Of a stretch of 64,000 nucleotides of DNA, positions 7,172-14,776 are shown piece after piece. The first letter of the stretch is position 1. The number at the start of each line of letters is the position of its first letter. The translations under genes were made by a program, and so were the position numbers. The DNA comes from JBEIFW01 sp046081125 (GTDB taxonomy: Bacteria > Actinomycetota > Acidimicrobiia > Acidimicrobiales > Ilumatobacteraceae). Below the pieces are notes generated by a model. That model saw nothing but the letters and a program-made list of their open reading frames with translations, made no database searches and was not told the DNA's origin. The stretch is from the NCBI GenBank assembly GCA_046081125.1, contig JBJTVH010000032.1, positions 5,296-69,295 of the forward strand. Direction: 5' to 3'.

Positions 7172-8392
7172 ATGACCACCGCGTCGGCACCGATCCTCGA
7201 CGGCATCCGTGTCGTCGACCTCACGCAGTACCTCGCCGGTCCGACCGTGACCCGGCTCCTCGCCGAGCAAGGCGCCGACGTGATCAAGGTGGAGCAGGCC
7301 CCCTACGGCGACCCCACCCGCACCATCGCCGTCCTGCGCGAGGGCCGCTCCGGCTACTTCGTCCAGCAGAACCGGGGCAAACGGTCGCTGTGCATCGACT
7401 TCGACGATCCCGAGGGCCGGCGAATCCTCGACGCGCTGATCGCGACCGCCGACATCGTGGTCGAGAACTACGGGCCGGGGGTGCTCGAACGCCGGGGGCT
7501 CGACCACGCGAGCCTCCGGGCGCGTCATCCCCGCCTGATCGTGGCCAGCATCTCGGGGTTCGGCCGGGCACCGGGACCGTTGTCGCACAAGACCTCGTTC
7601 GACCTCATCGCCCAGGCCTACTCGGGGCTGCTCATCCAGACCGGCCCCGCCGACGGCCCACCGATGCCGGTCGGGGTGTCGTTCGCGGACGTGATGTCGG
7701 GCGTGCACGCGGTCGCCGGCATCGGGCTCGCGCTGTTCCATCGGGAGCGCACCGGCCGCGGCCAGCACATCGACATCGCGATGGTCGACGCGCTGTTCCA
7801 CGCCCACGAACTCACCGTGCAGGGGGCCCACCTCACCGGGGGCAAGTGGCGGCCCCGACGCAGCGGTGCGAAATCGGCGCTCAACTCCCCGACCGGAGTG
7901 TTCAAGGGGCCCGAGGGGTGGATCGTGCTGCAGGTGATGGCCAACCAATGGCCCGGGTTCTGCCGGGCGATGGGCCGGCCCGAACTCGAACACGACGAAC
8001 GCTTCAGCGGCCTACGTGAACGGGCCAAGCACCGCGACGAGCTGAACGGCCTGATCGAAGACTGGATGGCCGGCTACGCGACCGATGCCGAGCTGCTCGC
8101 CGTGCTCGAGCACGAGCGCATCCCGTGCGCGCCGGTGATCGACGCCGCCGACGCCCACGAGTACCCGTACTTCGTCGAGCGCCGCATGGTGCGCACGGTG
8201 CCCGACCCGATCCTGGGCGAGGTGCGCATCCCGGGGAACCCGTTACGGTTGTCCGAGCAGGCCGACGACCTCCCGCTCGTCGCGCCGTTGCTCGGGGAGC
8301 ACAACGCCGAGGTGCTCACCGAGCTGGGGTGGACCGCCGAGGACGCCACCCGACTCGAAGCCGCCGGCGTGTTGCGCCGCCGCCCGCGCTGA
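7172..8392 (+). CDS. CaiB/BaiF family CoA-transferase (class III)
   Basis: Class III CoA-transferase, 406 residues, which moves CoA between carboxylic acids through an aspartyl anhydride/thioester intermediate; some relatives are alpha-methylacyl-CoA racemases. It opens with GIRVVDLTQYLAGP (res 11-24), has the CoA-adenine region NRGKRSLCIDF (68-78), and the catalytic aspartate is probably D173 in SFADVMSG, at the position of Asp169 in formyl-CoA transferase. I chose the ATG at 7172 because the upstream continuation is Arg/Ala-rich and non-homologous. It is transcribed away from the Cys-rich gene across a perfect inverted repeat. The acyl substrate is not predictable. Confidence 0.88.
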   Translation: MTTASAPILDGIRVVDLTQYLAGPTVTRLLAEQGADVIKVEQAPYGDPTRTIAVLREGRSGYFVQQNRGKRSLCIDFDDPEGRRILDALIATADIVVENYGPGVLERRGLDHASLRARHPRLIVASISGFGRAPGPLSHKTSFDLIAQAYSGLLIQTGPADGPPMPVGVSFADVMSGVHAVAGIGLALFHRERTGRGQHIDIAMVDALFHAHELTVQGAHLTGGKWRPRRSGAKSALNSPTGVFKGPEGWIVLQVMANQWPGFCRAMGRPELEHDERFSGLRERAKHRDELNGLIEDWMAGYATDAELLAVLEHERIPCAPVIDAADAHEYPYFVERRMVRTVPDPILGEVRIPGNPLRLSEQADDLPLVAPLLGEHNAEVLTELGWTAEDATRLEAAGVLRRRPR

Positions 8393-8404
8393 GCCGCTGC
8401 TCAG
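8389..8404. terminator. Small hairpin over the CoA-transferase stop codon
   Basis: CTGAGC (8389-8394) and GCTCAG (8399-8404) form a 6-bp stem with a CGCT loop; the left arm contains the TGA stop. No T tract. Weak bidirectional terminator candidate. Confidence 0.35.
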
Positions 8405-8435
8405 GCGGGCGGGCGGGTGTTCAGGCGGGCGGGCG
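8401..8435. repeat. 15-bp direct repeat at a gene end
   Basis: TCAGGCGGGCGGGCG occurs at 8401-8415 and 8421-8435, the second copy holding the stop codon (TGA on minus) of the maleylpyruvate-isomerase-fold gene. The last codons and stop are thus duplicated outside the gene. Confidence 0.75.
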
Positions 8436-9014
8436 CCAGGCCGGGTTGCGACCGGTCGCTGCGATCACCTGCTCGACCAGCGGTGCGGTCGACCCGAGGT
8501 CGCCAGGCTCCTTGTACCGCTCGGGGCTCACCGAGCGGACGTTGGGTACCAACGCCCGGGCCACCCGCAGCACGTAGGCCGCCTGCTCGTCGTCGATGCC
8601 GTGGGCGACACCGCACGCCGTCGCGACGTCCCAGGTGAGGATGGTCGTGTCGAAGATCCGGGCGTTGAGCACCGCTTTGGCCGGGAACTCCCCCACCGTC
8701 GACGGGGCGTTCCCGTCGAGCGCGCCTGCCGCCCGCCAGACCGAACGGCAGTCGGCCGCCGCGGCCAGGTAGGAGCCGAGTTCGTCGTCGCCGAGCAACT
8801 CGACCGGGTGGATCAGATCCAGGCCCGGATGCGGCTCGCGACGGCCGAAGGCGCTGAACACGATCGTCGAGGCCGTCATCTTGTTGACGATGTCGCGCAC
8901 GGACCACTCGTCGCACGGCGTGGGACGCGCCCAGTCCTCGGGGCCGAGCGCAGCGATGACCGCCGCCGCCCGGGTCTGGGCCAGGTCGAGGATGCGGAGC
9001 GGATCGGCGACCAT
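8421..9014 (-). CDS. Maleylpyruvate-isomerase-fold (TIGR03086-like) protein lacking metal histidines
   Basis: Four-helix DinB/MDMPI-fold protein, 197 residues. The order of landmarks matches the TIGR03086 group: PTPCDEWSVRDIVNKM (res 31-46), a central variable part, then NARIFDTTILTWDVATACG (118-135). In active mycothiol-dependent members, as I recall, the positions held here by K45 (after VN) and L126 (before TWD) are histidines that bind the metal. Both are lost, so a classical metal-dependent mycothiol transfer is doubtful. Start ATG 9014 overlaps the stop of the DsbA-like gene (TGATG), so the two are coupled. It may be a binding or scaffold paralogue. Confidence 0.75.
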   Translation of the reverse strand: MVADPLRILDLAQTRAAAVIAALGPEDWARPTPCDEWSVRDIVNKMTASTIVFSAFGRREPHPGLDLIHPVELLGDDELGSYLAAAADCRSVWRAAGALDGNAPSTVGEFPAKAVLNARIFDTTILTWDVATACGVAHGIDDEQAAYVLRVARALVPNVRSVSPERYKEPGDLGSTAPLVEQVIAATGRNPAWRPPA

Positions 9015-9676
9015 CAGCGCTGCCACTTCGCGAGGAACGTGCGCCAGTACGGCAGGTCCGGCTGGTGGGCGCGCTCGCCCCGCTTGAGCTCGTTGAACTG
9101 CTCGTTGCGCATCAGCCAGGCGACGTGCGTCCACAACTCGACGGCGTCGGCCGGGTCGTCGGGCGGGTTGGAGATCACCGGGCCGAAGATCGACGGTCCG
9201 GCGCCGTCGTCGAGGCGCAGGAAGGGGACGCCGAAGGCCTTCGTGGCCGCCACGACCTCGTCGTGCTCGGCGAGCACGGTCTCCAGCGTGGCCGGGTCCG
9301 ACACGGCCCGCTCGAGCCACGCCGGGTCTAGCCCGGCATCGGACAGCGCCCCGGTGAGCACCGCCGAGTCGCTGAGCTCCTGCTCCCGCTGGAAGTACCG
9401 CTCGCCGATCGCTTCGTAGAACGCCCCACAGGCCGCCTGCCCGGCCCCGTCTCGCAGCGCGACGGCCACCCGCAGGGCCGGGAAGGCCCGGGCCCGGGCC
9501 GGGTCGAACGGACCCTTGTCCGCCGGGAAGTTGTTGCGCTCCAGGGAGAACACACCCCACGTGAGGCGCACGGCCCCGGCCTGTTCGAGGGTCAGCGCCC
9601 ACCGTGAGGTCTGGTAGCACCACGGACACAGCGGGTCGAAGTGGAAGCGGACGGTGTCGACGGTTCGCTCGGTCAC
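9014..9676 (-). CDS. DsbA-family thiol oxidoreductase (FrnE/HCCA-isomerase-like)
   Basis: Thioredoxin-fold protein with the inserted helical domain of the DsbA/2-hydroxychromene-2-carboxylate isomerase group, 220 residues. The redox-type motif CPWC sits at res 17-20, in FHFDPLCPWCYQTSRW. No signal peptide is present, so it is cytoplasmic, as for FrnE-like disulfide isomerases. The GTG at 9676 has an excellent ribosome binding site (GGAGGATTC before GTG). It is translated with the downstream maleylpyruvate-isomerase-fold gene, which suggests work on a low-molecular-weight thiol such as mycothiol; that link is inference. Confidence 0.8.
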   Translation of the reverse strand: MTERTVDTVRFHFDPLCPWCYQTSRWALTLEQAGAVRLTWGVFSLERNNFPADKGPFDPARARAFPALRVAVALRDGAGQAACGAFYEAIGERYFQREQELSDSAVLTGALSDAGLDPAWLERAVSDPATLETVLAEHDEVVAATKAFGVPFLRLDDGAGPSIFGPVISNPPDDPADAVELWTHVAWLMRNEQFNELKRGERAHQPDLPYWRTFLAKWQR

Positions 9677-9724
9677 GAATCCTCCGGTTGCGCAGGTGGG
9701 TCCCCGGCGGCGACCGTATCGGGC

Positions 9725-10633
9725 ATGGGGGGCTTCACCGACACCGACCTGCACCTGACCGACGGCGTCACCGTCCTGACCGGATCGCTCGGCGGCAAGT
9801 ACCCCTCGGGCAACACCCTGTACGTCCGCGGGAGCGAGGAATCGCTGCTGATCGACACGTCGGTCTCGGTCGTCGCCCGGGGCGGTGCGCCCGGCCCGGT
9901 GGACCGGATCCTCGTGAGCCATGCCCACGAGGACCACGTCGCCGGTCACGGCCTGTACCCGGCGGCCAAGGTGAACGCCCACCACGAGGACCTGCCCGGG
10001 GTGCACAGCCTCGAGGGCCTGTTCGGGATCTACGTGGAGGATCCGGCCGACATCGACCCGGATCTCGCCCACACCATCGTCACCGACTTCACCTACACGG
10101 CCCGGCCCGACGCCACCGGCTTCGCCGACGGCGAGTCGTTCGCACTGGGCGGGCTGCGGGTCGAGGTGGTCCACCTCCCCGGCCACACCCGGGGGCACAG
10201 CGGGTTCCTCGTCGAACCGGCCGGGGTGTTCTTCGTCGCCGACATCGACCTGTCCTCGTTCGGGCCGTACTACGGCGACCACTGGAGCGACCTCGAGGAC
10301 TTCGAGCGGGCCATGGCCCGGTGCCGAGAGATCGACGCACGCTGGTATGTGACGTTCCACCACAAGGGCGTCGTGACCGGGCGCGAGGAGTTCCTCACGC
10401 AGCTCGACGCCTTCGCCGGGGTGATCGGGCGGCGCGAGGCGCGCCTGCTCGAACTTCTGGCCGAGCCCCGCGACCTCGAAGAGCTGGTCGAGGAGGGCAT
10501 CGTCTACCGGCGCGAGACCCGGCCGAACTTCGCGATCGGGGTGGAGCGCCGCTCGATCGCCATGCACCTCGAGCGCCTCGGGCGCGACGGCGGGGTCGTC
10601 GAGGTCGAGCCCGGCCGCTGGCGCGCCGCCTGA
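9725..10633 (+). CDS. Metallo-beta-lactamase fold hydrolase
   Basis: MBL-fold hydrolase, 302 residues. The dinuclear-metal motif HAHEDH is at res 66-71, the next ligand lies in LPGHTRGHSG and the bridging aspartate in VADIDLS. A C-terminal helical domain (about res 225-300) with a winged-helix look (SIAMHLERLGRDGGVV) resembles the glyoxalase II/LACTB2-type tail. Substrate is unknown; thioesters are plausible. The ATG at 9725 was preferred over a longer frame because the residues before it are unlike protein and the MBL fold starts at once. It diverges from the DsbA-like gene. Confidence 0.82.
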   Translation: MGGFTDTDLHLTDGVTVLTGSLGGKYPSGNTLYVRGSEESLLIDTSVSVVARGGAPGPVDRILVSHAHEDHVAGHGLYPAAKVNAHHEDLPGVHSLEGLFGIYVEDPADIDPDLAHTIVTDFTYTARPDATGFADGESFALGGLRVEVVHLPGHTRGHSGFLVEPAGVFFVADIDLSSFGPYYGDHWSDLEDFERAMARCREIDARWYVTFHHKGVVTGREEFLTQLDAFAGVIGRREARLLELLAEPRDLEELVEEGIVYRRETRPNFAIGVERRSIAMHLERLGRDGGVVEVEPGRWRAA

Positions 10634-10655
10634 GCGCCCGGCTGACCGCGCCGCC

Positions 10656-11927
10656 TCACCAGTAGCCGAGGCGCTCGGCGTCGGCGCGCAGCCGGGGCCG
10701 GTCGTCGGGGTGGGCGATGCCGACGAGCGCTCGGGCTCGCTCGCGGATCGAGCGTCCCCACAGCTCGGCCACACCCCATTCGGTGACGACCTTGTCCACC
10801 GTGTTCTTCGCCGTCGTCACCACGTCACCCGGGGCCAGCTGCGGCACGATCTTGCCCACCCCGTCGCCGGTGCGGGAGTGCAGCACGATGAACCCCTGGC
10901 CACCGTCGGACGCCATCGCCCCACGGGCGAAATCGGCCTGACCGCCCGACGACGAGTAGTACCGGCCGGCGATCGTCTCCGACGCGCACTGGCCGAGGAG
11001 ATCGACGGCGACGGTCGCGTTGATCGACACGAACCCGGGCTCCTGTGCGATCAGGCGTGGATCGTTCACATACCGCACCGGCCACAGCTCGAACGCCGCG
11101 TTCTCGTGCAGGTACTCGTACAGCGCAGCCGTGCCCAGCGCGAAGGTGCCCACGACCTTGTTGCGGTTGTTGCGCTTCCGTACCCCGGTGACCACACCCG
11201 ATTCGATCAGCTCGATCACCCCGTCGCTGAGCAACTCCGTGTGGATGCCGAGGTAACGGTGGTCGCCGAGCGCCGACAGGATCGCGTTGGGGATCGCGCC
11301 GATCCCGGTCTGCAGCGTCGCCCCGTCGGGGATCCGCTCGGCGACGAGCGCGGCGATCCGACGATCCGCGTCGTCGATCGGTGGCGGGGGCACCTCGACG
11401 AGCGGGCGGTCGACCTCGCACCAGCCGAGCACCTGGCTCACGTGGATCTGGTTCCGGCCGAACGTGCGCGGCATCCGGCTGTTGGCCTCCACGAAGAACC
11501 GGGCCCGGCCGATGAAGCTCGCCACATAGTCGGCGTTGGTGCCCAACGAGAAATAGCCGTGACGGTCCGGCGGGGACACCGCAGCGAGCAGGAGCGGATC
11601 CGTCGTTCGCCGGCGCAGGATCTCCCGCATCTCGCTGAAGTGGTTCGGCACCAGCTCGACCGTGCCGCGGTGGAACCACGGGCGCGTGACCGGCGACAGG
11701 AAGTACGAGACGTGCCGAACCCGATCGCCGAGCTCACCCCGGATCGACGGTCGGTCGTGCAGGGCGTGCATCTGGTGGATCCGCACCCGCTCCAGCCGTT
11801 CGGCCGCAGCCTCGAGGGCATCGAGCAGTGCGACGGGTTCGCCGTTGGACAGCGGCACGATCACGTCTGCCCCGGGGCCGACGTGCTCGACGACGGCCTC
11901 GGGAGCCACGGGCGGCGGGATCGGCAC
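10656..11927 (-). CDS. Acetyl-CoA hydrolase/4-hydroxybutyrate CoA-transferase family enzyme
   Basis: Class I CoA-transferase, 423 residues, single chain with both halves. GIGAIPNAI (res 208-216) and GIHTELLSDG (227-236) are family hallmarks; E231 is the expected catalytic glutamate that forms the glutamyl-CoA thioester. The C-terminal half contains SSSGGQADFARGA and a conserved TEWGVAELWG. It moves CoA from acetyl-CoA or another donor to a short acid such as 4-hydroxybutyrate or propionate. The GTG start lies 6 nt after TACCGT with no ribosome binding site. It diverges from queF with 38 bp between. Confidence 0.88.
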   Translation of the reverse strand: MPIPPPVAPEAVVEHVGPGADVIVPLSNGEPVALLDALEAAAERLERVRIHQMHALHDRPSIRGELGDRVRHVSYFLSPVTRPWFHRGTVELVPNHFSEMREILRRRTTDPLLLAAVSPPDRHGYFSLGTNADYVASFIGRARFFVEANSRMPRTFGRNQIHVSQVLGWCEVDRPLVEVPPPPIDDADRRIAALVAERIPDGATLQTGIGAIPNAILSALGDHRYLGIHTELLSDGVIELIESGVVTGVRKRNNRNKVVGTFALGTAALYEYLHENAAFELWPVRYVNDPRLIAQEPGFVSINATVAVDLLGQCASETIAGRYYSSSGGQADFARGAMASDGGQGFIVLHSRTGDGVGKIVPQLAPGDVVTTAKNTVDKVVTEWGVAELWGRSIRERARALVGIAHPDDRPRLRADAERLGYW

Positions 11928-11933
11928 GCCGGC

Positions 11934-11939
11934 ACGGTA
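11934..11939 (-). promoter_or_regulatory. Leaderless-type -10 hexamer of the CoA-transferase
   Basis: TACCGT ends 6 nt before GTG 11927. Confidence 0.4.
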
Positions 11940-11965
11940 CCGGCCGCGCCAGACTGGCTTCCCCC

Positions 11966-12355
11966 ATGGAACCCGTGCCCACCGATCACCTGACCCTGCT
12001 GGGCCGCACCGTGCAGCACCCGGTCGCCCACGTCGAGACGTTCGCGGCGCCGCCCGGCTGCACGCTCGTGCGGTTCACCACCGACGAGGTGGCCTCGATG
12101 TGCCCGGTCACCAACCAGCCCGACCTGTCGCGGGTCGTGATCGAATACGAACCGGCCGGGCGCTGCGTCGAGTCGAAATCGCTGAAGCTCTATCTGTGGG
12201 GCTTTCGCGACCGAGCGGTGTTCGCCGAGGCGCTCGCCTGCGAGATCGCCGACGAGATCATGACGAGCGCCGGCCCGAGCCGGGTCACCGTCACCCTCAC
12301 CCAGCGGCCTCGCGGCGGCATCACCGTCGAGACCGTCGCCGAACGACGCTCCTGA
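11966..12355 (+). CDS. queF: preQ0 reductase QueF, unimodular type
   Basis: NADPH-dependent 7-cyano-7-deazaguanine reductase, reducing the nitrile preQ0 to the amine preQ1 in queuosine synthesis. At 129 residues it is the short, unimodular (tunnelling-fold) form. The nucleophilic cysteine is C46 in SMCPVTNQPD with acid D53, and the QueF motif ESKSLKLYLW spans res 69-78. It lies about 5 kb from queG but on the other strand; no other preQ gene is in the window. A CAGACT hexamer ends 10 nt before the ATG, a slightly wider gap than at other genes here. Confidence 0.93.
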   Translation: MEPVPTDHLTLLGRTVQHPVAHVETFAAPPGCTLVRFTTDEVASMCPVTNQPDLSRVVIEYEPAGRCVESKSLKLYLWGFRDRAVFAEALACEIADEIMTSAGPSRVTVTLTQRPRGGITVETVAERRS

Positions 12356-12370
12356 CCCGCCCCGCATTCA

Positions 12371-12417
12371 TTCTGTGCGCACGTCGGCCGCACCACGCGG
12401 CCGTCCGACGCACAGAA
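12371..12417. terminator. Bidirectional hairpin between queF and phr
   Basis: TTCTGTGCG/CGCACAGAA (9 bp) and an inner CGGCCGC/GCGGCCG (7 bp) pair across an ACCAC loop, separated by an unpaired bulge. It sits in the 117-bp gap between the convergent genes queF and phr. No T tract. Confidence 0.5.
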
Positions 12418-12421
12418 CCGA

Positions 12422-12454
12422 GTGAGGGACCCGGGGTGAGGGACCCGGGGTGAG
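12422..12454. repeat. 14-bp tandem repeat
   Basis: GTGAGGGACCCGGG occurs at 12422-12435 and 12436-12449 with a partial third copy, in the gap downstream of phr. Confidence 0.75.
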
Positions 12455-12472
12455 CGGGGAGGGTCGGGGGCG

Positions 12473-13831
12473 TCAGCGCAGGCCGGCGTTGCGAGCCTTG
12501 TACGCCGCGATCGCCTCGGCGTGGTCGACGATCGGGTCGGGGTAGCCGCACCGGCGCCGGGTGGCCGGCTCGGGGGCATGGATCTCCTTGCCGGTCACGG
12601 CACCCAACTCGGGCACCCAGCGGCGGATGTACTCACCCCGGGGGTCGAACCGGGTGGACTGCACCGTCGGGTTGAAGATCCGGCTCGGGTTCGAGTCAGT
12701 CCCGGTCCCGGCCGTCCACTGCCAGTTGAGCTGGTTCGACGCGAGGTCACCGTCGACGAGCCAGTCGAGGAAGTGCGCGGCGCCGCGCCGCCAGTCGACC
12801 GCCAGGTCCTTGCACAGGAACGACGCCACGATCATCCGGGCCCGGTTGTGCACGAACCCCTCGGCGCGCAGTTGGCGCATCGCGGCATCGACGACCGGGT
12901 AGCCCGTGCGGGCCTCGGCCCAGGCCGCGAACCCCTCGTCGGCCTCGTCGCCGTCGACCCAGGCGATGCGGGCGTCGCGCACGTCGCCGGTGGCGACCTG
13001 CGGGCGAGCCGCGAGCAGCTGCGCGTAGAAGTCCCGCCAGCACAGCTGCCGAACGAACGGCTCCCCACCGGGCCGGTCCCGCAGGCGGGTGGCCACTTCG
13101 AGCGGAGACAGGCATCCGAAGTGCACGTCGGCCGAGATGCGCGACGTCGATGCAGCGGCGAGGTCGTCGCGCCCGGAGTCGTACCCGGCGAGGTGGTCGA
13201 CGGCCCAGCGCCGCAAGCGCTCCGTGGCCACCGTCTCGCCGCCGGCGAGCACGTCGGGCGACGGCACCCCTGCGGTGAGCTCCCCGAGGCCGGGTAGCCG
13301 CCCGGGGTCGAGTCCGTCGGGCAGCCGCACCGCCGCAGGCGTCGCGGCGAGCGCCCGCCACGGCGCCACCGCCCAGCGCTTGTAGTACGGGGTGAAGATC
13401 ACCCCGGGCCCGCCCGACGCCGGCCCGACGGCGAGCGGCGGTACCACGGTGATCCCCGGATGGTCGTGGACGCCGACCCGCTCCCCCACGGCGCGGCGCA
13501 GGCCGGCGAGCCGCCGGGTCGCCAGGGCCGACACGTCTGCGCCGAGGTGCACCGCCGTGGCACCGGTCTCGGCGACCAGGTTTGCGACCGTCGGCACCCA
13601 CGCACCGCGGCGCACCACGAGCGCACCGCCGAGGCGACGCAGCGAGCCGTCGAGGTCGGCGAGCGCGTCGAGCAGGTAGCGCACCCGGTTCGGGGCGCCG
13701 AAGCGGGCGAGCACCGCGTCGTCGAACACGAACACCGGCACGATCCGGTCCGCTGAGGCCACCGCCGCCGAGAGCGCAGGGTGGTCCCGCACCCGCAGGT
13801 CGCGGGTGAACACGACGACCGCGACGGTCAT
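12473..13831 (-). CDS. phr: Deoxyribodipyrimidine photolyase (FAD/antenna family)
   Basis: DNA photolyase, 452 residues, which uses light and reduced FAD to split cyclobutane pyrimidine dimers. The N-terminal Rossmann antenna domain starts VVVFTRDLRVRDHPAL. The C-terminal FAD domain has MIVASFLCKDL, then DLASNQLNWQWTAGTG and FNPTVQSTRFDP, the tryptophan- and Asn-rich core of class I CPD photolyases. Its ATG overlaps the stop of the DUF2256-DUF3253 gene (ATGA), making it the third gene of the doxX-like operon. A cryptochrome-like role is possible but the residues look like a repair enzyme. Confidence 0.93.
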   Translation of the reverse strand: MTVAVVVFTRDLRVRDHPALSAAVASADRIVPVFVFDDAVLARFGAPNRVRYLLDALADLDGSLRRLGGALVVRRGAWVPTVANLVAETGATAVHLGADVSALATRRLAGLRRAVGERVGVHDHPGITVVPPLAVGPASGGPGVIFTPYYKRWAVAPWRALAATPAAVRLPDGLDPGRLPGLGELTAGVPSPDVLAGGETVATERLRRWAVDHLAGYDSGRDDLAAASTSRISADVHFGCLSPLEVATRLRDRPGGEPFVRQLCWRDFYAQLLAARPQVATGDVRDARIAWVDGDEADEGFAAWAEARTGYPVVDAAMRQLRAEGFVHNRARMIVASFLCKDLAVDWRRGAAHFLDWLVDGDLASNQLNWQWTAGTGTDSNPSRIFNPTVQSTRFDPRGEYIRRWVPELGAVTGKEIHAPEPATRRRCGYPDPIVDHAEAIAAYKARNAGLR

Positions 13832-14223
13832 CGCCGGCCCCCGGCGGGGCGGATCCGGATCGGACCCCGGGCCCGCGACGGGTCCACCACCTGGCCTCCC
13901 TGGGTGATCTCCACCTCGCCGGCCTCGACGAGCCGCCGCGCCGCAGCCCGGGCCGGCTCCATCAGCTCCCGCCAGTCGTCGGCGCCGCCGACGACCCGCG
14001 CCGCTTCCGACGGGCAGATCGAGGCCCCGTTCGCCCGCGCTGCGAGCAGCGTGCGGATCGCCGTCTCCAGCTCGCCGTCGACGTCACGCCGGCCGCGACG
14101 GCGGCAGGCGTCGCTGCACCAGCGGACCTCGTCCCACGTGCGCGCCCACGCCTTGCGCCAGGTCATGGTGCGCCCGCACCCGACGCAGGTCTTCGTCGGC
14201 AGTGGCGCCGTGCGCCCGCTCAC
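13828..14223 (-). CDS. DUF2256-DUF3253 fusion protein
   Basis: 131-residue protein of two small known domains. The first ~55 residues are DUF2256, a zinc-finger-like module: CVGCGRTMTWRKAWAR, then WDEVRWCSDACRR, giving a C-x2-C...C-x3-C set. The rest reads as DUF3253, a small winged-helix-like domain (ICPSEAARVVGG, DDWRELMEPARAAARRLV, then a beta hairpin ending RGPIRIR). DUF2256 genes are commonly next to cryptochrome/photolyase genes, as here. It is coupled on both sides: GTG overlaps the DoxX stop and its stop overlaps the phr ATG. It could bind DNA or assist photolyase; not proven. Confidence 0.8.
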   Translation of the reverse strand: MSGRTAPLPTKTCVGCGRTMTWRKAWARTWDEVRWCSDACRRRGRRDVDGELETAIRTLLAARANGASICPSEAARVVGGADDWRELMEPARAAARRLVEAGEVEITQGGQVVDPSRARGPIRIRPAGGRR

Positions 14224-14729
14224 GCCTTGGCCGGCGGCCGATAGAAGACCGCCATCTGCGCGATCCCACCGCCGACGCCGAGCACCCCGGCCACGAGTGC
14301 GCCCCACCACCCGTCGACGTAGCCGTCCTCCACGATCCCGAACGCCGCGTCGAGCGACCACTGCCCGGCCCCGATCGCACCGACGGCGAAGCCGACGACG
14401 GCCAGCACGAACACGTACTCCCAGCCCTGGCCGGGCCGGAACACGAAGAACCCCTTGTCCCGGTGCGACGTCCAGCCCGCCACCACCATCAGCCCGACGA
14501 TCGAGGCACCCGCGAACGGCGTGAGCAGCCCGACGGCGAGGAGCACCCCGCCGCCGATCTCGGTGCCGGCCGCCAGCCAGGCGTTGAGCACCCCCGGCTT
14601 CATGCCCATCGAGTCGAACCACTTGGCGGTGCCGGCAATGCCGTTGCGGACCTTGTTCCAGCCGTGCAACGCCATCGTGACCCCGACGGCGACCCGCAAC
14701 ACGAACAGGGCCAAATCGACGTGCTCCAT
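14220..14729 (-). CDS. DoxX-family membrane protein
   Basis: DoxX-like integral membrane protein, 169 residues with four hydrophobic segments (about 7-25, 50-75, 85-110, 118-145). The N-terminal LRVAVGVTMALHGWNKV and the following glycine-rich helix are typical. Family members are thought to act in membrane redox or thiosulfate-related chemistry, but most are uncharacterised. The ATG at 14729 is supported by GAGGATGCGCCC before it; an ATG 13 codons upstream is less likely. It is first in the operon with DUF2256-DUF3253 and phr. Confidence 0.8.
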   Translation of the reverse strand: MEHVDLALFVLRVAVGVTMALHGWNKVRNGIAGTAKWFDSMGMKPGVLNAWLAAGTEIGGGVLLAVGLLTPFAGASIVGLMVVAGWTSHRDKGFFVFRPGQGWEYVFVLAVVGFAVGAIGAGQWSLDAAFGIVEDGYVDGWWGALVAGVLGVGGGIAQMAVFYRPPAKA

Positions 14730-14763
14730 GGGCGCATCCTCGCGGGCGGCACGCCGGGGGGGC

Positions 14764-14769
14764 CACACT
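14764..14769 (+). promoter_or_regulatory. Leaderless-type -10 hexamer of the marC-like gene
   Basis: CACACT ends 7 nt before GTG 14777; no ribosome binding site is visible. Confidence 0.4.
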
Positions 14770-14776
14770 GGGCGCC

